From Sphingobacteriales bacterium 44-15 (GTDB lineage: Bacteria; Bacteroidota; Bacteroidia; Chitinophagales; Chitinophagaceae): a stretch of 64,000 bases of DNA. Below are positions 14,982-25,158 of this stretch, one piece after another. How positions within the stretch are numbered: position 1 is the stretch's first letter; the number at the start of each line of letters is the position of its first letter. The position numbers and the translations under genes are program-made. The notes beneath the pieces were generated by a model. That model was not told the DNA's origin and searched no databases. It worked only from the letters and a program-made list of their open reading frames with translations. Where the stretch lies: positions 17,573 through 81,572 of the forward strand of contig MKWG01000026.1 of the NCBI GenBank assembly GCA_001899685.1. Reading direction: 5' to 3'.

Positions 14982-17393
14982 ATGAAACGTATCATCAGGA
15001 AAGTAGCTGTTCTTGGCTCCGGCGTTATGGGATCGCGCATAGCCTGCCATTTTGCAGGGATCGGTATAGAAGTACTGTTGCTGGATATAGCTCCTGCAGC
15101 ATTAAGTCCTGCAGAACAGGCAAAAGGGCTTACTATAGATAATCCTGCTGTAAAAAACAGGATCGTAAATGAGGCTCTTGCAGCAGCAGTGAAGTCCAAC
15201 CCCTCTCCTATCTATACCCCCGACGTGGTGAAAAAGATAAAGACCGGCAATTTCACAGACAATATGAAAGATATTGCCGGTTGCGACTGGATCATTGAAG
15301 TGGTGGTAGAGCGGCTTGACATCAAGCAGTCTGTGCTTGGCGAGGTGGATAAATATCGTACGCCCGGCACGCTTATCACTTCCAATACTTCAGGTATTCC
15401 TATACACATGATGGCTGAAGGAAGAAGCGAGGATTTCAAAAAGCATTTCTGCGGCACACATTTCTTTAATCCCCCGCGCTATCTGCGTTTGCTGGAGATC
15501 ATCCCCACAACATATACTGAAAAGGAAGTGGTGGATTTTCTGATGCACTATGGCGACCTGTACCTCGGTAAGGCTACCGTGTTGTGTAAAGATACTCCCG
15601 CTTTTATAGCCAACAGGGTAGGTGTGTTTGGCATAATGTTCATATTTAAGCTGATGGAAAGGATCGGCTTATCTATTGATGAAGTGGAAGCGCTGACAGG
15701 TCCGGTATTGGGCAGACCCAAATCTGCTACGTTCAGAACTGCAGATGTGGTAGGGATTGATACGCTGGTGAAAGTGGCAAAAGGAGTGTATGATAATTGC
15801 CCGGGTGATGAAGCGAGGGAGGTTTTTAAGATCCCCGCATGGCTGGAAAAAATCGTGGCAAACAACTGGCTGGGTGATAAAACAGGACAGGGTTTCTTCA
15901 AAAAGATCAAAGGAGCTTCCGGTTCCTCAGAGATTTTGGTGCTCAACCTGGATACTATGGAGTATGAAGCGCGGAAAAAACCAAAGTTTGCTACTATTGA
16001 AACTGCTAAGCCGGTTGAAGATCTTGCCTCACGTATAAAAGTACTGATGTCGGGAAAAGATAAAGCCGGCGAATTTTGCAGGCTTTTCCATTATGGATTG
16101 TTTTCCTATGTATCTCATCGCATCCCGGAGATCTCGGATGAGATTTACCGTATAGACGATGCTATGAAAGCCGGTTTCGGCTGGGAAATCGGCGCTTTTG
16201 AAACCTGGGATGCTTTAGGTGTTGAAAAAACGGTGAAAGCCATAAAAGAAGCCGGATTTTCTGTAGCGCCCTGGGTAGACGAAATGATCGCAAAGGGCAC
16301 AGCTTCATTCTATAAGATAGAAGAGGGTAAGCAGTTATGTTATTCCCCGCAGGCGGGAACGTATATTCCAACAGTTGCCGGAGATACTTCAGATGCATTT
16401 ATCGTGATGAAGAATTTTGCCGGTCAAACAGTTTGGAAAAACAGCGTTGCCAACGTATATCACCTGGGCGATGATGTGCTTGGGCTGGAGTGGCATACGA
16501 AAATGGGAACCATAGGAGGGGAAGTGCTGGAAGGCATACAAAAAGCTATTGCTCTTGCAGAGGAAAAATATAAGGGACTGGTCATTGCCAATGATACTCC
16601 GAATTTTTCAGCGGGCGCCAACGTGGGGATGATATTTATGTTTGCAGTAGAGCAGGAATATGACGAACTGGATATGGCCATAAGAGCCTTTCAGAATACT
16701 ATGATGCGGGCCAGGTATTCAAGCATTCCCGTAGTTGTGGCTCCCCATGCTCTTTCCCTGGGCGGGGCCTGTGAGCTTAGCCTTCACAGCGATAAGGTAC
16801 TGCCGGCGGCAGAAACATATATAGGTCTTGTGGAGCTGGGCGTAGGATTAATACCCGGCGGAGGAGGTACCAAAGAGTTCACCTTGCGTGCGGCAGATGA
16901 AATGCACGTTGACGAACCTGATACAATTACATTGAAAAACAGGTTCCTGACCATCGCTACTGCCAAAGTATCCACGAGCGCCTTTGAAGCTTTTGACCTT
17001 GGTATATTACGAAAGGGGCATGATGAAGTGATCATCAACCAGGACCGGAGAATAGGAGCTGCGAAAGCGAGTGTAATCGAGATGTTTGATAACGGGTATA
17101 CACAACCCTTGCAGCGTAAGGATATCAGGGTGGCAGGACGGTCTGTTTTAGGTGCTTTATACGCAGGGATCAATGGTATGCAGCGGGCTAATTACGCTAC
17201 AGACCATGATGCTCTTGTAGCTAAAAAGCTGGCTTATGTAATGTGTGGGGGAGATCTCACTGAGCCTGCATTTGTAAGCGAGCAATACCTTCTCGACCTG
17301 GAGCGCGAGGCTTTCCTGAGCCTTTGCGGGGAAAGAAAAACGCTGGAAAGAATACAAAGTGTGCTCAAAGGAGGTAAACCGGTACGGAATTAA
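14982..17393 (+). CDS. fadN: 3-hydroxyacyl-CoA dehydrogenase / enoyl-CoA hydratase fusion (FadN-like)
   Basis: The 803-residue protein begins with the NAD-binding 3-hydroxyacyl-CoA dehydrogenase domain (VAVLGSGVMGSRIACHFAG, about 8-26; FFNPPRYLRLLEIIPT; KDTPAFIANRVG) and ends with a crotonase-type domain (NFSAGANVGMIF; GGACELSLHSDKV; GLIPGGGG). This domain order is that of FadN, not of FadB/FadJ, where the hydratase comes first. It hydrates enoyl-CoA and oxidises 3-hydroxyacyl-CoA in beta-oxidation. No thiolase or acyl-CoA dehydrogenase follows in the window, but etfAB, the electron acceptor for acyl-CoA dehydrogenase, carries a similar operator. Confidence 0.93.
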   Translation: MKRIIRKVAVLGSGVMGSRIACHFAGIGIEVLLLDIAPAALSPAEQAKGLTIDNPAVKNRIVNEALAAAVKSNPSPIYTPDVVKKIKTGNFTDNMKDIAGCDWIIEVVVERLDIKQSVLGEVDKYRTPGTLITSNTSGIPIHMMAEGRSEDFKKHFCGTHFFNPPRYLRLLEIIPTTYTEKEVVDFLMHYGDLYLGKATVLCKDTPAFIANRVGVFGIMFIFKLMERIGLSIDEVEALTGPVLGRPKSATFRTADVVGIDTLVKVAKGVYDNCPGDEAREVFKIPAWLEKIVANNWLGDKTGQGFFKKIKGASGSSEILVLNLDTMEYEARKKPKFATIETAKPVEDLASRIKVLMSGKDKAGEFCRLFHYGLFSYVSHRIPEISDEIYRIDDAMKAGFGWEIGAFETWDALGVEKTVKAIKEAGFSVAPWVDEMIAKGTASFYKIEEGKQLCYSPQAGTYIPTVAGDTSDAFIVMKNFAGQTVWKNSVANVYHLGDDVLGLEWHTKMGTIGGEVLEGIQKAIALAEEKYKGLVIANDTPNFSAGANVGMIFMFAVEQEYDELDMAIRAFQNTMMRARYSSIPVVVAPHALSLGGACELSLHSDKVLPAAETYIGLVELGVGLIPGGGGTKEFTLRAADEMHVDEPDTITLKNRFLTIATAKVSTSAFEAFDLGILRKGHDEVIINQDRRIGAAKASVIEMFDNGYTQPLQRKDIRVAGRSVLGALYAGINGMQRANYATDHDALVAKKLAYVMCGGDLTEPAFVSEQYLLDLEREAFLSLCGERKTLERIQSVLKGGKPVRN

Positions 17394-17443
17394 GATCCGG
17401 GGTTATTTTACCACAAAGACGAGGGAATAAAAATTAAAAAGAA

Positions 17444-17480
17444 AACCCGGCGACACATATCAGCCGGGTTTCTTTATTAT
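17444..17480. terminator. Bidirectional terminator between the FadN-like gene and atpC
   Basis: The stem AACCCGGC (17444-17451) pairs with GCCGGGTT (17463-17470). A T-rich tail follows on the plus strand, and A-rich sequence on the other side (17431-17445) gives Ts on the minus strand, so it can serve both convergent genes. Confidence 0.8.
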
Positions 17481-17494
17481 TTTTTAAACAATGA

Positions 17495-17749
17495 TCAGAT
17501 CTCGGAAGCGCCCTCTACCAGCACTGCCACTTTATTGTTCAGCACTTCAGCAAAACCGCCATTGATATTGTAGGAAGCACCGGCTCCGGTTTTATCTTTC
17601 AATATTTTGATACGGCCTGTGCCAAGGGCAGCTACCAGGGGAGCATGCCTGTTAAGTATTTCAAGCGACCCGTTTATCCCGGGCAGTTGCACACCATATA
17701 CTTCACCGCTGAACAGCTTACGCTCTGGAGTTAATATCTCTAATTCCAT
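17495..17749 (-). CDS. atpC: ATP synthase F1 subunit epsilon
   Basis: The 84-residue protein matches the N-terminal beta-sandwich of the epsilon subunit: LEILTPERKLFSGEVYGVQLPG, LNRHAPLVAALGTGRI and GGFAEVLNNKVAVLVEGA. It is short because the C-terminal helical hairpin is missing, as is common in Bacteroidota. Epsilon links the catalytic head to the rotor of F1Fo ATP synthase. It follows atpD by 17 bases in the same transcript. The remaining atp genes are not in this window. Confidence 0.95.
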   Translation of the reverse strand: MELEILTPERKLFSGEVYGVQLPGINGSLEILNRHAPLVAALGTGRIKILKDKTGAGASYNINGGFAEVLNNKVAVLVEGASEI

Positions 17750-17766
17750 TTGGTATTGTTTTGTAA

Positions 17767-19269
<1,503 letters not shown>

Positions 19270-19304
19270 TTAAAATATTTTAAGGTATATGGGCAAATGT
19301 GCGG

Positions 19305-19335
19305 CAAAGGTAAGGTTCGGCAAATAATTGTCCAA
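19305..19335 (-). promoter_or_regulatory. atpD promoter (TTG-N20-TACCTTTG)
   Basis: On the reverse strand TTG (19333-19335) is followed after 20 bases by TACCTTTG (19305-19312), an exact -7 match. The predicted start is near 19298, giving a leader of about 30 bases. Confidence 0.6.
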
Positions 19336-19412
19336 TTTGAAAAGGGAATATTTTAAAAATAGATCGAACTGTTTGATACATATTTTCCACCTGCGGGAAG
19401 AATCGTTAATAC

Positions 19413-19439
19413 AAAAAAAAGCCGCGCTTTTGCACGGCT
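19413..19439 (-). terminator. Rho-independent terminator of putative small RNA copy 2
   Basis: On the reverse strand AGCCGTGC pairs with GCGCGGCT around an AAAA loop, followed by Ts (the A run at 19413-19420 on the plus strand). The stem begins with the same AGCCG as in copy 1. Confidence 0.8.
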
Positions 19440-19802
19440 CAATCTTTTGAAATCTTGTCAGAGGTTAATGAACGGTTTGGTACGGTTTTCTACAAGGTAC
19501 TGACGGATTTCGGTTCTTAGGGTTGGTTGATTTCAAATATCGGATTGTGGGTTGATGGGTTTTACATAGCTTATTTTTTTATCAGTTTTTGCATTGACAT
19601 TGGATAACAGTGTGATTTTTCAGATGGTTTGGATCTGGCTTACTCAGGTTTGGATTCTTGGGGATTGGGGTTTTCTAAAGGGTCGGGGCATTTTCAGGGG
19701 ATTTGGGTTTTCTTCTCAGGGTTCGGGTGTTTTCTAAAGGGTGCCGGTTTTTCAGGGATTCAGAAATCAGGGATCTTGGGGTTTTCGTTGTGTCATCGTT
19801 GA
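19413..19802 (-). ncRNA. Putative small RNA copy 2 (orphan transcription unit)
   Basis: This unit is transcribed leftward in the 730-base gap between glpF and atpD and is about 390 nt long. From 5' to 3' it contains the core shared with copy 1 (19797-19817), GAATCCCTGAA (19761-19751), CCCTTTAG (19741-19734), CCAAATCCC (19706-19698) and AACCTCTGA (19466-19458), then the terminator. The body is a string of AACCC, AATCCC and CTGAA words with almost no G runs, and it has no convincing ORF. Compared with copy 1 it is about 80 nt longer, mostly in the AC-rich part. The function is unknown. Confidence 0.55.
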
Positions 19803-19807
19803 CAATA

Positions 19808-19815
19808 CAAAGATG
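19808..19815 (-). promoter_or_regulatory. Promoter -7 box of putative small RNA copy 2
   Basis: CATCTTTG on the reverse strand lies within the 21-base core that is identical to copy 1 at 11761-11781. The -33 position has only a weak GTTC. Confidence 0.4.
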
Positions 19816-19933
19816 GTAAGAACCCGGCGCTTACTGAACTTAATTCGATAGATAACCGGATAGTATCGTTTTTTGGTAAAAAAGCTTCGATTAGCTGAAA
19901 AAACAAACCCGGCCCGGGGATACCGGAAAATGC

Positions 19934-19979
19934 TTTCACATTTATCGTCTCACTTTTCACGATAACATACAGACATAAT
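19934..19979 (-). repeat. REP-like interspersed repeat, copy 2
   Basis: The reverse complement (ATTATGTCTGTATGTTATCG, then GAAAAGTGAGA and GATAAATGTGAAAG) matches 8504-8549 over about 46 bases. It lies 15 bases behind the glpF stop codon, the same distance as copy 1 from its upstream gene. Confidence 0.6.
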
Positions 19980-19994
19980 CGGCTTGACCTAGCA

Positions 19995-20708
19995 CTAAGA
20001 TTGCAGGACAAATTTAAACAGGAGCGCGGCCAAAACACCGCCCGTAATAGGAGCGATCACCGGAAGCCAGGCATAACCCCAGTTACTATCGCGCTTATTC
20101 TTTATAGGAAGTATGGCATGCATGATACGGGGGCCGAGATCCCGCGCAGGATTAATGGCATAGCCGGTAGGACCACCAAGGCTCAAACCTATGCCCAGCA
20201 CCAGCAAGGCTACAGGCAGTGCATCCAGGGCGCCTAATTTCATTTCAGGCTTTGAAAGCAATAATACGCCCAGCACCAGCACAAAAGTGCCGATCGTCTC
20301 GGTAATAAAATTATGAACAGGGCTTTCAATAGCAGCATCTGTACAAAAAGTCCCCAGCTTTAAATCAGGATCCTGTGTGGCATCAAAATGTTGTTTATAA
20401 GCAAGCCATACCAGGAATGCACCTATCATTGCACCAAGCATCTGCGCCAGGAGATAAGCAGGCACTTTGCTCCACTCAAAGCTGCCTTCTACTGCAAGCC
20501 CTACGGTAACGGCAGGGTTAAGATGAGCCCCGCTCACTGCAGCAGACGCATATACACCGGTGAACACGGCTACAGCCCAGCCAAAAGTAATGGCGATAAG
20601 CCCTCCCTTATTTCCCTTCGTTTTGTCGAGTATTACATTGGCAACAACGCCACAGCCTAAAGTGATCAATAATGCAGTGCCGGTGAGTTCTGCTACAAAT
20701 GGGCTCAT
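19995..20708 (-). CDS. glpF: MIP-family aquaglyceroporin (glycerol facilitator)
   Basis: The 237-residue inner-membrane channel has six hydrophobic segments and the two NPA half-helices: SGAHLNPAVTVG (59-70) and GYAINPARDLGPR (182-194). The Asp after NPAR is typical of glycerol-conducting members rather than strict water channels. It lets glycerol enter by diffusion. glpK and glpD are in the same window at 45972-49082 but far away, so the three do not form one operon. The gene is followed by a REP-like repeat. Confidence 0.92.
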   Translation of the reverse strand: MSPFVAELTGTALLITLGCGVVANVILDKTKGNKGGLIAITFGWAVAVFTGVYASAAVSGAHLNPAVTVGLAVEGSFEWSKVPAYLLAQMLGAMIGAFLVWLAYKQHFDATQDPDLKLGTFCTDAAIESPVHNFITETIGTFVLVLGVLLLSKPEMKLGALDALPVALLVLGIGLSLGGPTGYAINPARDLGPRIMHAILPIKNKRDSNWGYAWLPVIAPITGGVLAALLFKFVLQS

Positions 20709-20796
20709 AAAGCAAGCTTGTTATTTAAAATAATTCTGGAAAAATAAAAAACTATTCCGGCATTTCCAGCAGCAGCAAAATAAAAAGATAAACGTC

Positions 20797-20878
20797 AGAT
20801 GTGAGATGAGAGACGTCGGGCGTGAAAAGACAAATGTGAACGCTGAAAGTCTCTCGTTTCACGTCTCTCGTTTCACTA
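20797..20878. repeat. Hairpin-forming GAGACG/CGTGAAA tract between rocD and glpF
   Basis: GTGAGATGAGAGACGTC, then CGTGAAAAGAC, is partly complementary to GTCTCTCGTTTCACGTCTCTC (20849-20869). The tract lies just behind the rocD stop codon and could act as a transcript end. Confidence 0.5.
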
Positions 20879-20910
20879 TTATTCATTGTTCATAAATACA
20901 ACGCGGCGTA

Positions 20911-22152
20911 CTAGTCCAAAACCTTCAGGCTCTTTTCAATAATTCCCACACATTCCATTATCTGCCCGGCAGTAATGACAAGCGGAGGCGCCAGCCTGAT
21001 CTTATCGCCATGTGTAGGCTTTGCCAGCAATCCGTTCTCCATGAGCTGCAGGCACAATTGCCAGGCAGCTTCCTTATTGGAATGCTTTATAACAATAGCA
21101 TTCAGCAGCCCCTTTCCCCTGATAAGATCAATATGCGGCGAATGGATTTTTTTTAATTCTTTTCTCAATAGCGTTCCCATGTCTTCAGCATTTGCCGCCA
21201 TGTTTTCATCTGTTAATACTTTCAGGGATGCGATGGCTATACTGCAGGCAAGCGGGTTTCCCCCGTATGTTGATCCATGCTCGCCCGGTGATATGGTAAG
21301 CATAATATCGTCATCTGCCAGCACCGCGCTCACCGGCATTGTTCCGCCGCTCAGCGCCTTGCCCAATATGAGAATATCGGGTTTTACCTCCTCATGATCG
21401 CAACAAAGCATTTTTCCGGTACGGGCAAGCCCGGTCTGTATTTCATCTGCAATAAACAATACATTCTTTTCTTCACAAAGCGATTTAGCTTTTGCAAGAT
21501 ACCCTTCATGCGGCACACGCACTCCCGCTTCTCCCTGTATGGGCTCTACCAGGAAACCGGCAACATATTCATCATTCAACGCTTCAGCCAGCGTATCAAT
21601 GTCATCATATGCTATTATTTCAAAACCGGGAGTGAAAGGTCCGAAGTGCTTTGTAGAAGCCTCGTCGGTGCTGAACGATACCACGGTTGTAGTCCTGCCA
21701 TGAAAATTACCATCGCAAACTATGATCTTCGCCATTCCCGGAGGAATTCCCTTAACATCATAGGCCCAGCGGCGGCATAGCTTAATGGCTGTTTCCACTG
21801 CTTCCACACCGGTATTCATGGGTAACACTTTATCATAGCCGAAAAGTGTGGTAATAAACTTTTCGTATTCTCCCAAAGGCTCACTGTAAAACGCCCTTGA
21901 TGTGAGGGTAAGCTGCTGCGCCTGCCGCACCAGCGCATTGATGATGCGCGGATGACAATGTCCCTGGTTAACAGCAGAGTAACCGCTTAAAAAATCGTAG
22001 TATTTTTTACCATCCACATCCCATACATATACTCCTTCCCCACGGTTGAGCACTACAGGAAGAGGATGATAATTGTGTGCGCCATACCGGTGTTCAAGCG
22101 CTATATACTGTTGCGTCAGATCAGACGAATTGCTTGTTTGGATCATAATCAA
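20911..22152 (-). CDS. rocD: Ornithine--oxo-acid aminotransferase
   Basis: The 413-residue class-III PLP enzyme matches ornithine aminotransferase from the start ([43 protein letters not shown]). [28 protein letters not shown] and the PLP lysine region [10 protein letters not shown] are present. It converts ornithine plus 2-oxoglutarate to glutamate semialdehyde and glutamate, linking arginine breakdown with proline. An alternative start two codons in is possible (MIMIQ). The gene stands alone; no arginase is adjacent. Confidence 0.96.
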   Translation of the reverse strand: MIMIQTSNSSDLTQQYIALEHRYGAHNYHPLPVVLNRGEGVYVWDVDGKKYYDFLSGYSAVNQGHCHPRIINALVRQAQQLTLTSRAFYSEPLGEYEKFITTLFGYDKVLPMNTGVEAVETAIKLCRRWAYDVKGIPPGMAKIIVCDGNFHGRTTTVVSFSTDEASTKHFGPFTPGFEIIAYDDIDTLAEALNDEYVAGFLVEPIQGEAGVRVPHEGYLAKAKSLCEEKNVLFIADEIQTGLARTGKMLCCDHEEVKPDILILGKALSGGTMPVSAVLADDDIMLTISPGEHGSTYGGNPLACSIAIASLKVLTDENMAANAEDMGTLLRKELKKIHSPHIDLIRGKGLLNAIVIKHSNKEAAWQLCLQLMENGLLAKPTHGDKIRLAPPLVITAGQIMECVGIIEKSLKVLD

Positions 22153-22247
22153 AGAAAATTAACCACGAGAGAGACTGTTCACAAAAAAGTAAAAAAATTG
22201 CAAAAAAATAACGAAAATTAGATATATCGTTTAGCCCGGCTTTGAGC

Positions 22248-22386
22248 CTTTGCCTGCCTGACTAGTCATTCAGGCGGGCGTAATTCCTTCGGGTACTTTG
22301 CGGAACCACAAATGAAATACAAAGCCTGCCTGTCGGCAGTCAGGTTTTTCGCCCGCCTGAATGATCTTCAGATCGGGCAGGCAAAG
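22248..22386. repeat. Long imperfect palindrome CTTTGCCTGCC...GGCAGGCAAAG
   Basis: The outer arms CTTTGCCTGCC (22248-22258) and GGCAGGCAAAG (22376-22386) pair, and the inner arms CATTCAGGCGGGCG (22267-22280) and CGCCCGCCTGAATG (22350-22363) pair perfectly. Both flank about 70 bases that hold CCTGCCTGTCGGCAGTCAGG. It occupies the 442-base gap between rocD and ispE, which has no other gene. Confidence 0.6.
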
Positions 22387-22473
22387 ACCTCAAAGAAATG
22401 ATAACTTGTTTCAATCCTTCTAATGAGCTAAAAATCTAATAGGTATATCCCATGTTTTGCAGGCGCGCCTGCC

Positions 22474-22492
22474 GGATAATTGAAATGCGCCC
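22474..22492. repeat. Solitary arm of the ATTGAAATGCGCCC repeat family
   Basis: GGATAATTGAAATGCGCCC resembles the arms at 5247-5268, 11600-11620 and 54752-54771. No partner arm was found nearby. Confidence 0.4.
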
Positions 22493-22595
22493 AACAATAA
22501 GCTATTGATGATCCAGGAAATCAAGATTGAGTTCTAAAAAGGATAATATGTATGCTTTCCGTATGATATGCAGCATTTACGATGCAATATACGTT

Positions 22596-23480
22596 TTATC
22601 CGATGATCCGGAGCAGGGGATAATTCTCCCATTGCATTTTTTTTGGAGCATCCTTTGCAAAAATGCCATACACGGTAGAACCTGTTCCCGTCATTGCTGC
22701 AAACAGGGCGCCTTTGGCATAAAGCGTTTCTTTAACAGCAGCTATTTGAGGATATTGCCTTAATACAGGTTCTTCGAAATCATTCTTTATCAAATTTCTC
22801 CACGCTGTTAACGGCTGCTTTATAAGCTCATTAAGTTTTTGTGAAGGTATGACGGGAGTAAGCTGCGAAAATGCCCAACCTGTATCGACATGAATACCCG
22901 GATTAATAAGCACTATAGTATATTCCGAAAGATCAATTGAAACATGCTCCATTTGCTCTCCCCTGCCGGTAGCAAAGCATGCTGTATTATTTATAAAAAA
23001 AGGACAATCACTCCCCAGCTGAAGCGCATATGTTGTTAGCTCCCTGGCAGACAACCCTAATTCGAAAAGGCGATCCAGCAAAAGCAGCGTAAAAGCCCCG
23101 TCTGCAGATCCGCCTCCCAGCCCGGCGCCTGCAGGAATTGTTTTGTGTAAATGAATAGTAAGCGGTGATATTTCCGGGAAATCTTTTCTTAACAATGCCG
23201 CGGCTTTCAGGCATATATTATCAGTAAGTGCTCCCGGAACAGTTATCCCGGATAAATGTAACGTATCCGGCTGGCTACTTTTCCCGTTCCGGCTGCCGGC
23301 GATGACTTCAAGAATATCATACCAGGGCAGGGGATAAAATATCGTTTCTATATTGTGATATCCGTCTTCCCGTTTGGAAGTAACGTTCAATCCGATATTA
23401 ATCTTACAGTTGGGAAATTCCAGCAAGGACTGTGCATTTAACAGGGTACTAATATTTTTTCTTCCTGTGGTTGATCTCAT
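22596..23480 (-). CDS. ispE: 4-diphosphocytidyl-2-C-methyl-D-erythritol kinase
   Basis: The 294-residue GHMP kinase phosphorylates CDP-methylerythritol in the MEP isoprenoid pathway. FPNCKINIGLNVTSKREDGYHNI near residue 22-44 and the ATP loop IPAGAGLGGGSADGAF are diagnostic; MTGTGSTVYGIF is near the end. The ATG at 23480 overlaps the preceding nuclease gene by 32 bases and adds about 20 residues to the usual start, so a TTG start near FPNCKIN is an alternative. Translational coupling to the upstream gene is likely. Confidence 0.93.
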   Translation of the reverse strand: MRSTTGRKNISTLLNAQSLLEFPNCKINIGLNVTSKREDGYHNIETIFYPLPWYDILEVIAGSRNGKSSQPDTLHLSGITVPGALTDNICLKAAALLRKDFPEISPLTIHLHKTIPAGAGLGGGSADGAFTLLLLDRLFELGLSARELTTYALQLGSDCPFFINNTACFATGRGEQMEHVSIDLSEYTIVLINPGIHVDTGWAFSQLTPVIPSQKLNELIKQPLTAWRNLIKNDFEEPVLRQYPQIAAVKETLYAKGALFAAMTGTGSTVYGIFAKDAPKKMQWENYPLLRIIG

Positions 23481-24045
23481 CGCGTATGGCGATGGCTCTC
23501 AAATAATCTTCCTGCTCAAGCACTTCACTCAGCAACTGATTCAGCTCTTCGAGCGACATCCCTTTAAGATCTTCTTTACCGCCGGCAGATTCTTTTACGA
23601 GCTGCTCTTCTTCGGTTTTCTTCTTTTTCCCGGAATCTTCCATTAATATGCCGGCGCTTTCAAGTATATGCTCATAAGTATAAATGGGACATCCAAAGCG
23701 TACAGCCAATGCAAGCGCATCAGATGTGCGTGAGTCAATTTCAACAGTATCATGCTCGCTGCTGCAAAGCAGCTTGGAATAAAATATCCCTTCCTGCAGG
23801 TCGCTGATTATAATTTCATGCAGCTCTACATTGAAGGCCATCATGAAATTTTTCATCAGATCATGGGTAAGCGGCCTGCTGGGCTGCATTCTCTCCAATG
23901 CCACAGCTATTGCCTGCGCCTCAAAGCCACCAATCACAATCGGCAACCTCCTCAATCCATTCGTTTCACCCAGTACAACAGCATAAGAATGCGTCTGGGT
24001 AATACTATGTGATAATGCTACTATTTCCAGTTCTATTTTCTTCAT
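23449..24045 (-). CDS. Bifunctional nuclease (DUF151/BFN) family protein with C-terminal UVR motif
   Basis: The 198-residue protein has a BFN domain (residues about 1-140: LPIVIGGFEAQAIAVALE, LTHDLMKNFM, DSRTSDALALAVRFGCPIY). A charged linker and a UVR motif follow at the end (EELNQLLSEVLEQEDYLRAIAIRDEI). BFN proteins of plants and bacteria have been reported to cut RNA and DNA; UVR motifs mediate interaction in UvrB/UvrC and in Clp adaptors. This combination is frequent in Bacteroidota. It is the first gene of a pair with ispE. Confidence 0.88.
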   Translation of the reverse strand: MKKIELEIVALSHSITQTHSYAVVLGETNGLRRLPIVIGGFEAQAIAVALERMQPSRPLTHDLMKNFMMAFNVELHEIIISDLQEGIFYSKLLCSSEHDTVEIDSRTSDALALAVRFGCPIYTYEHILESAGILMEDSGKKKKTEEEQLVKESAGGKEDLKGMSLEELNQLLSEVLEQEDYLRAIAIRDEINHRKKKY

Positions 24046-24096
24046 AATCTGTTGCGAATGTACAAGAAATTTGTAAAAAGGGAAATCCCGGAAAGC

Positions 24097-24131
24097 TTAA
24101 AAAAAAACCGCCCCGATTTAAATCCGGACGG
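24097..24131 (-). terminator. Terminator behind etfA
   Basis: On the reverse strand CCGTCCGGATTT pairs with AAATCGGGGCGG (24108-24131, one G-U and one mismatch), followed by nine Ts (the A run at 24099-24107). It separates the etf operon from the nuclease gene. Confidence 0.75.
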
Positions 24132-24155
24132 TTGTAAACGAAGGAACGTGTTTTC

Positions 24156-25124
24156 TCATGCTACGCCTTTCAGCTTTTTAACTTCTTCAATAATTTTAGG
24201 CACTATTTCAAAAGCATCACCCACGATGCCATAATCTGCCGCTTTAAAAAAGGGCGCTTCGGGGTCTTTATTGATCACAACAATCGTTTTACTTCTGTTC
24301 ACGCCGGCAAGATGCTGGATAGCGCCGGAAATACCGATAGCAATGTACAGGTTAGGAGCTATAGCCAGTCCTGTTTGGCCCACATGCTCATGATGAGGTC
24401 TCCAATGCGCATCTGCTACAGGACGGCTGCAGGCCGTAGCAGCTCCTAATAATTTAGCGAGCTCTTCAATCATTCCCCAGTTTTCAGGACCTCTCAGACC
24501 TCTGCCACCGCTCACCACGATATCAGCTTCACTCAAAGGAACTTCACCTTTCACTTTATTGACGCCTGTCACTCTTACTTTAGTTGCACCCACCTGGGCG
24601 CTAAAGGATAATATTTCTGCCTTTGCATCGCCCCGGGCAGTAATTTCATACGAGTTCGGATTAAGCGCTATGATCTTTATATCAGTGTTGATCGCAATAT
24701 TGGCAAATGCCTTACCGGAGAACACTGTTTTCTTTACAACAAAACCATTTGTGGTATCGGGCAAAGCCACCGCACCGGTAACAAGACCTGCTTTTAGCTT
24801 AACAGACAGCCGCGGAGCAATATGCTTACCATCTGCATTGTTAGAAAAAATAATCACTTTTGATTTGATCGCATCAATTACCTGTGCTATTGCTCCGGTA
24901 AAAACCTGAGCATCAAAATGATTGAGCGCTTCATTATCCACATGATGTATTTTCTGCAAACCATATTTTCCCAGTGCAGCAATATCATCTGTTACCTTTC
25001 CAAGAATTACGCCTTCTGCCGTATCTCCTGTTTGCTCAGCCACAGCCACACCGTAGCAGATAGCTTCAATAGATGCTTTTTTTACCTGTCCTTCCGACTG
25101 ATCTATAAATATTAAAACGGGCAT
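24156..25124 (-). CDS. etfA: Electron transfer flavoprotein subunit alpha
   Basis: The 322-residue protein has the N-terminal ETF domain ([13 protein letters not shown]) and the C-terminal FAD-binding domain with [30 protein letters not shown] and [16 protein letters not shown] is a soluble FAD heterodimer that takes electrons from acyl-CoA dehydrogenases and passes them to the respiratory chain. It lies 34 bases after the etfB stop and shares its transcript. No ETF-quinone oxidoreductase is nearby. Confidence 0.96.
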   Translation of the reverse strand: MPVLIFIDQSEGQVKKASIEAICYGVAVAEQTGDTAEGVILGKVTDDIAALGKYGLQKIHHVDNEALNHFDAQVFTGAIAQVIDAIKSKVIIFSNNADGKHIAPRLSVKLKAGLVTGAVALPDTTNGFVVKKTVFSGKAFANIAINTDIKIIALNPNSYEITARGDAKAEILSFSAQVGATKVRVTGVNKVKGEVPLSEADIVVSGGRGLRGPENWGMIEELAKLLGAATACSRPVADAHWRPHHEHVGQTGLAIAPNLYIAIGISGAIQHLAGVNRSKTIVVINKDPEAPFFKAADYGIVGDAFEIVPKIIEEVKKLKGVA

Positions 25125-25158
25125 GATTATTTTTTTATCATTTAAGGATAGGGATATG

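Noticed and set aside
19793-20038. 81-codon minus-strand frame at the end of glpF
   Set aside because: It overlaps the end of glpF in another frame and runs through the REP-like repeat.
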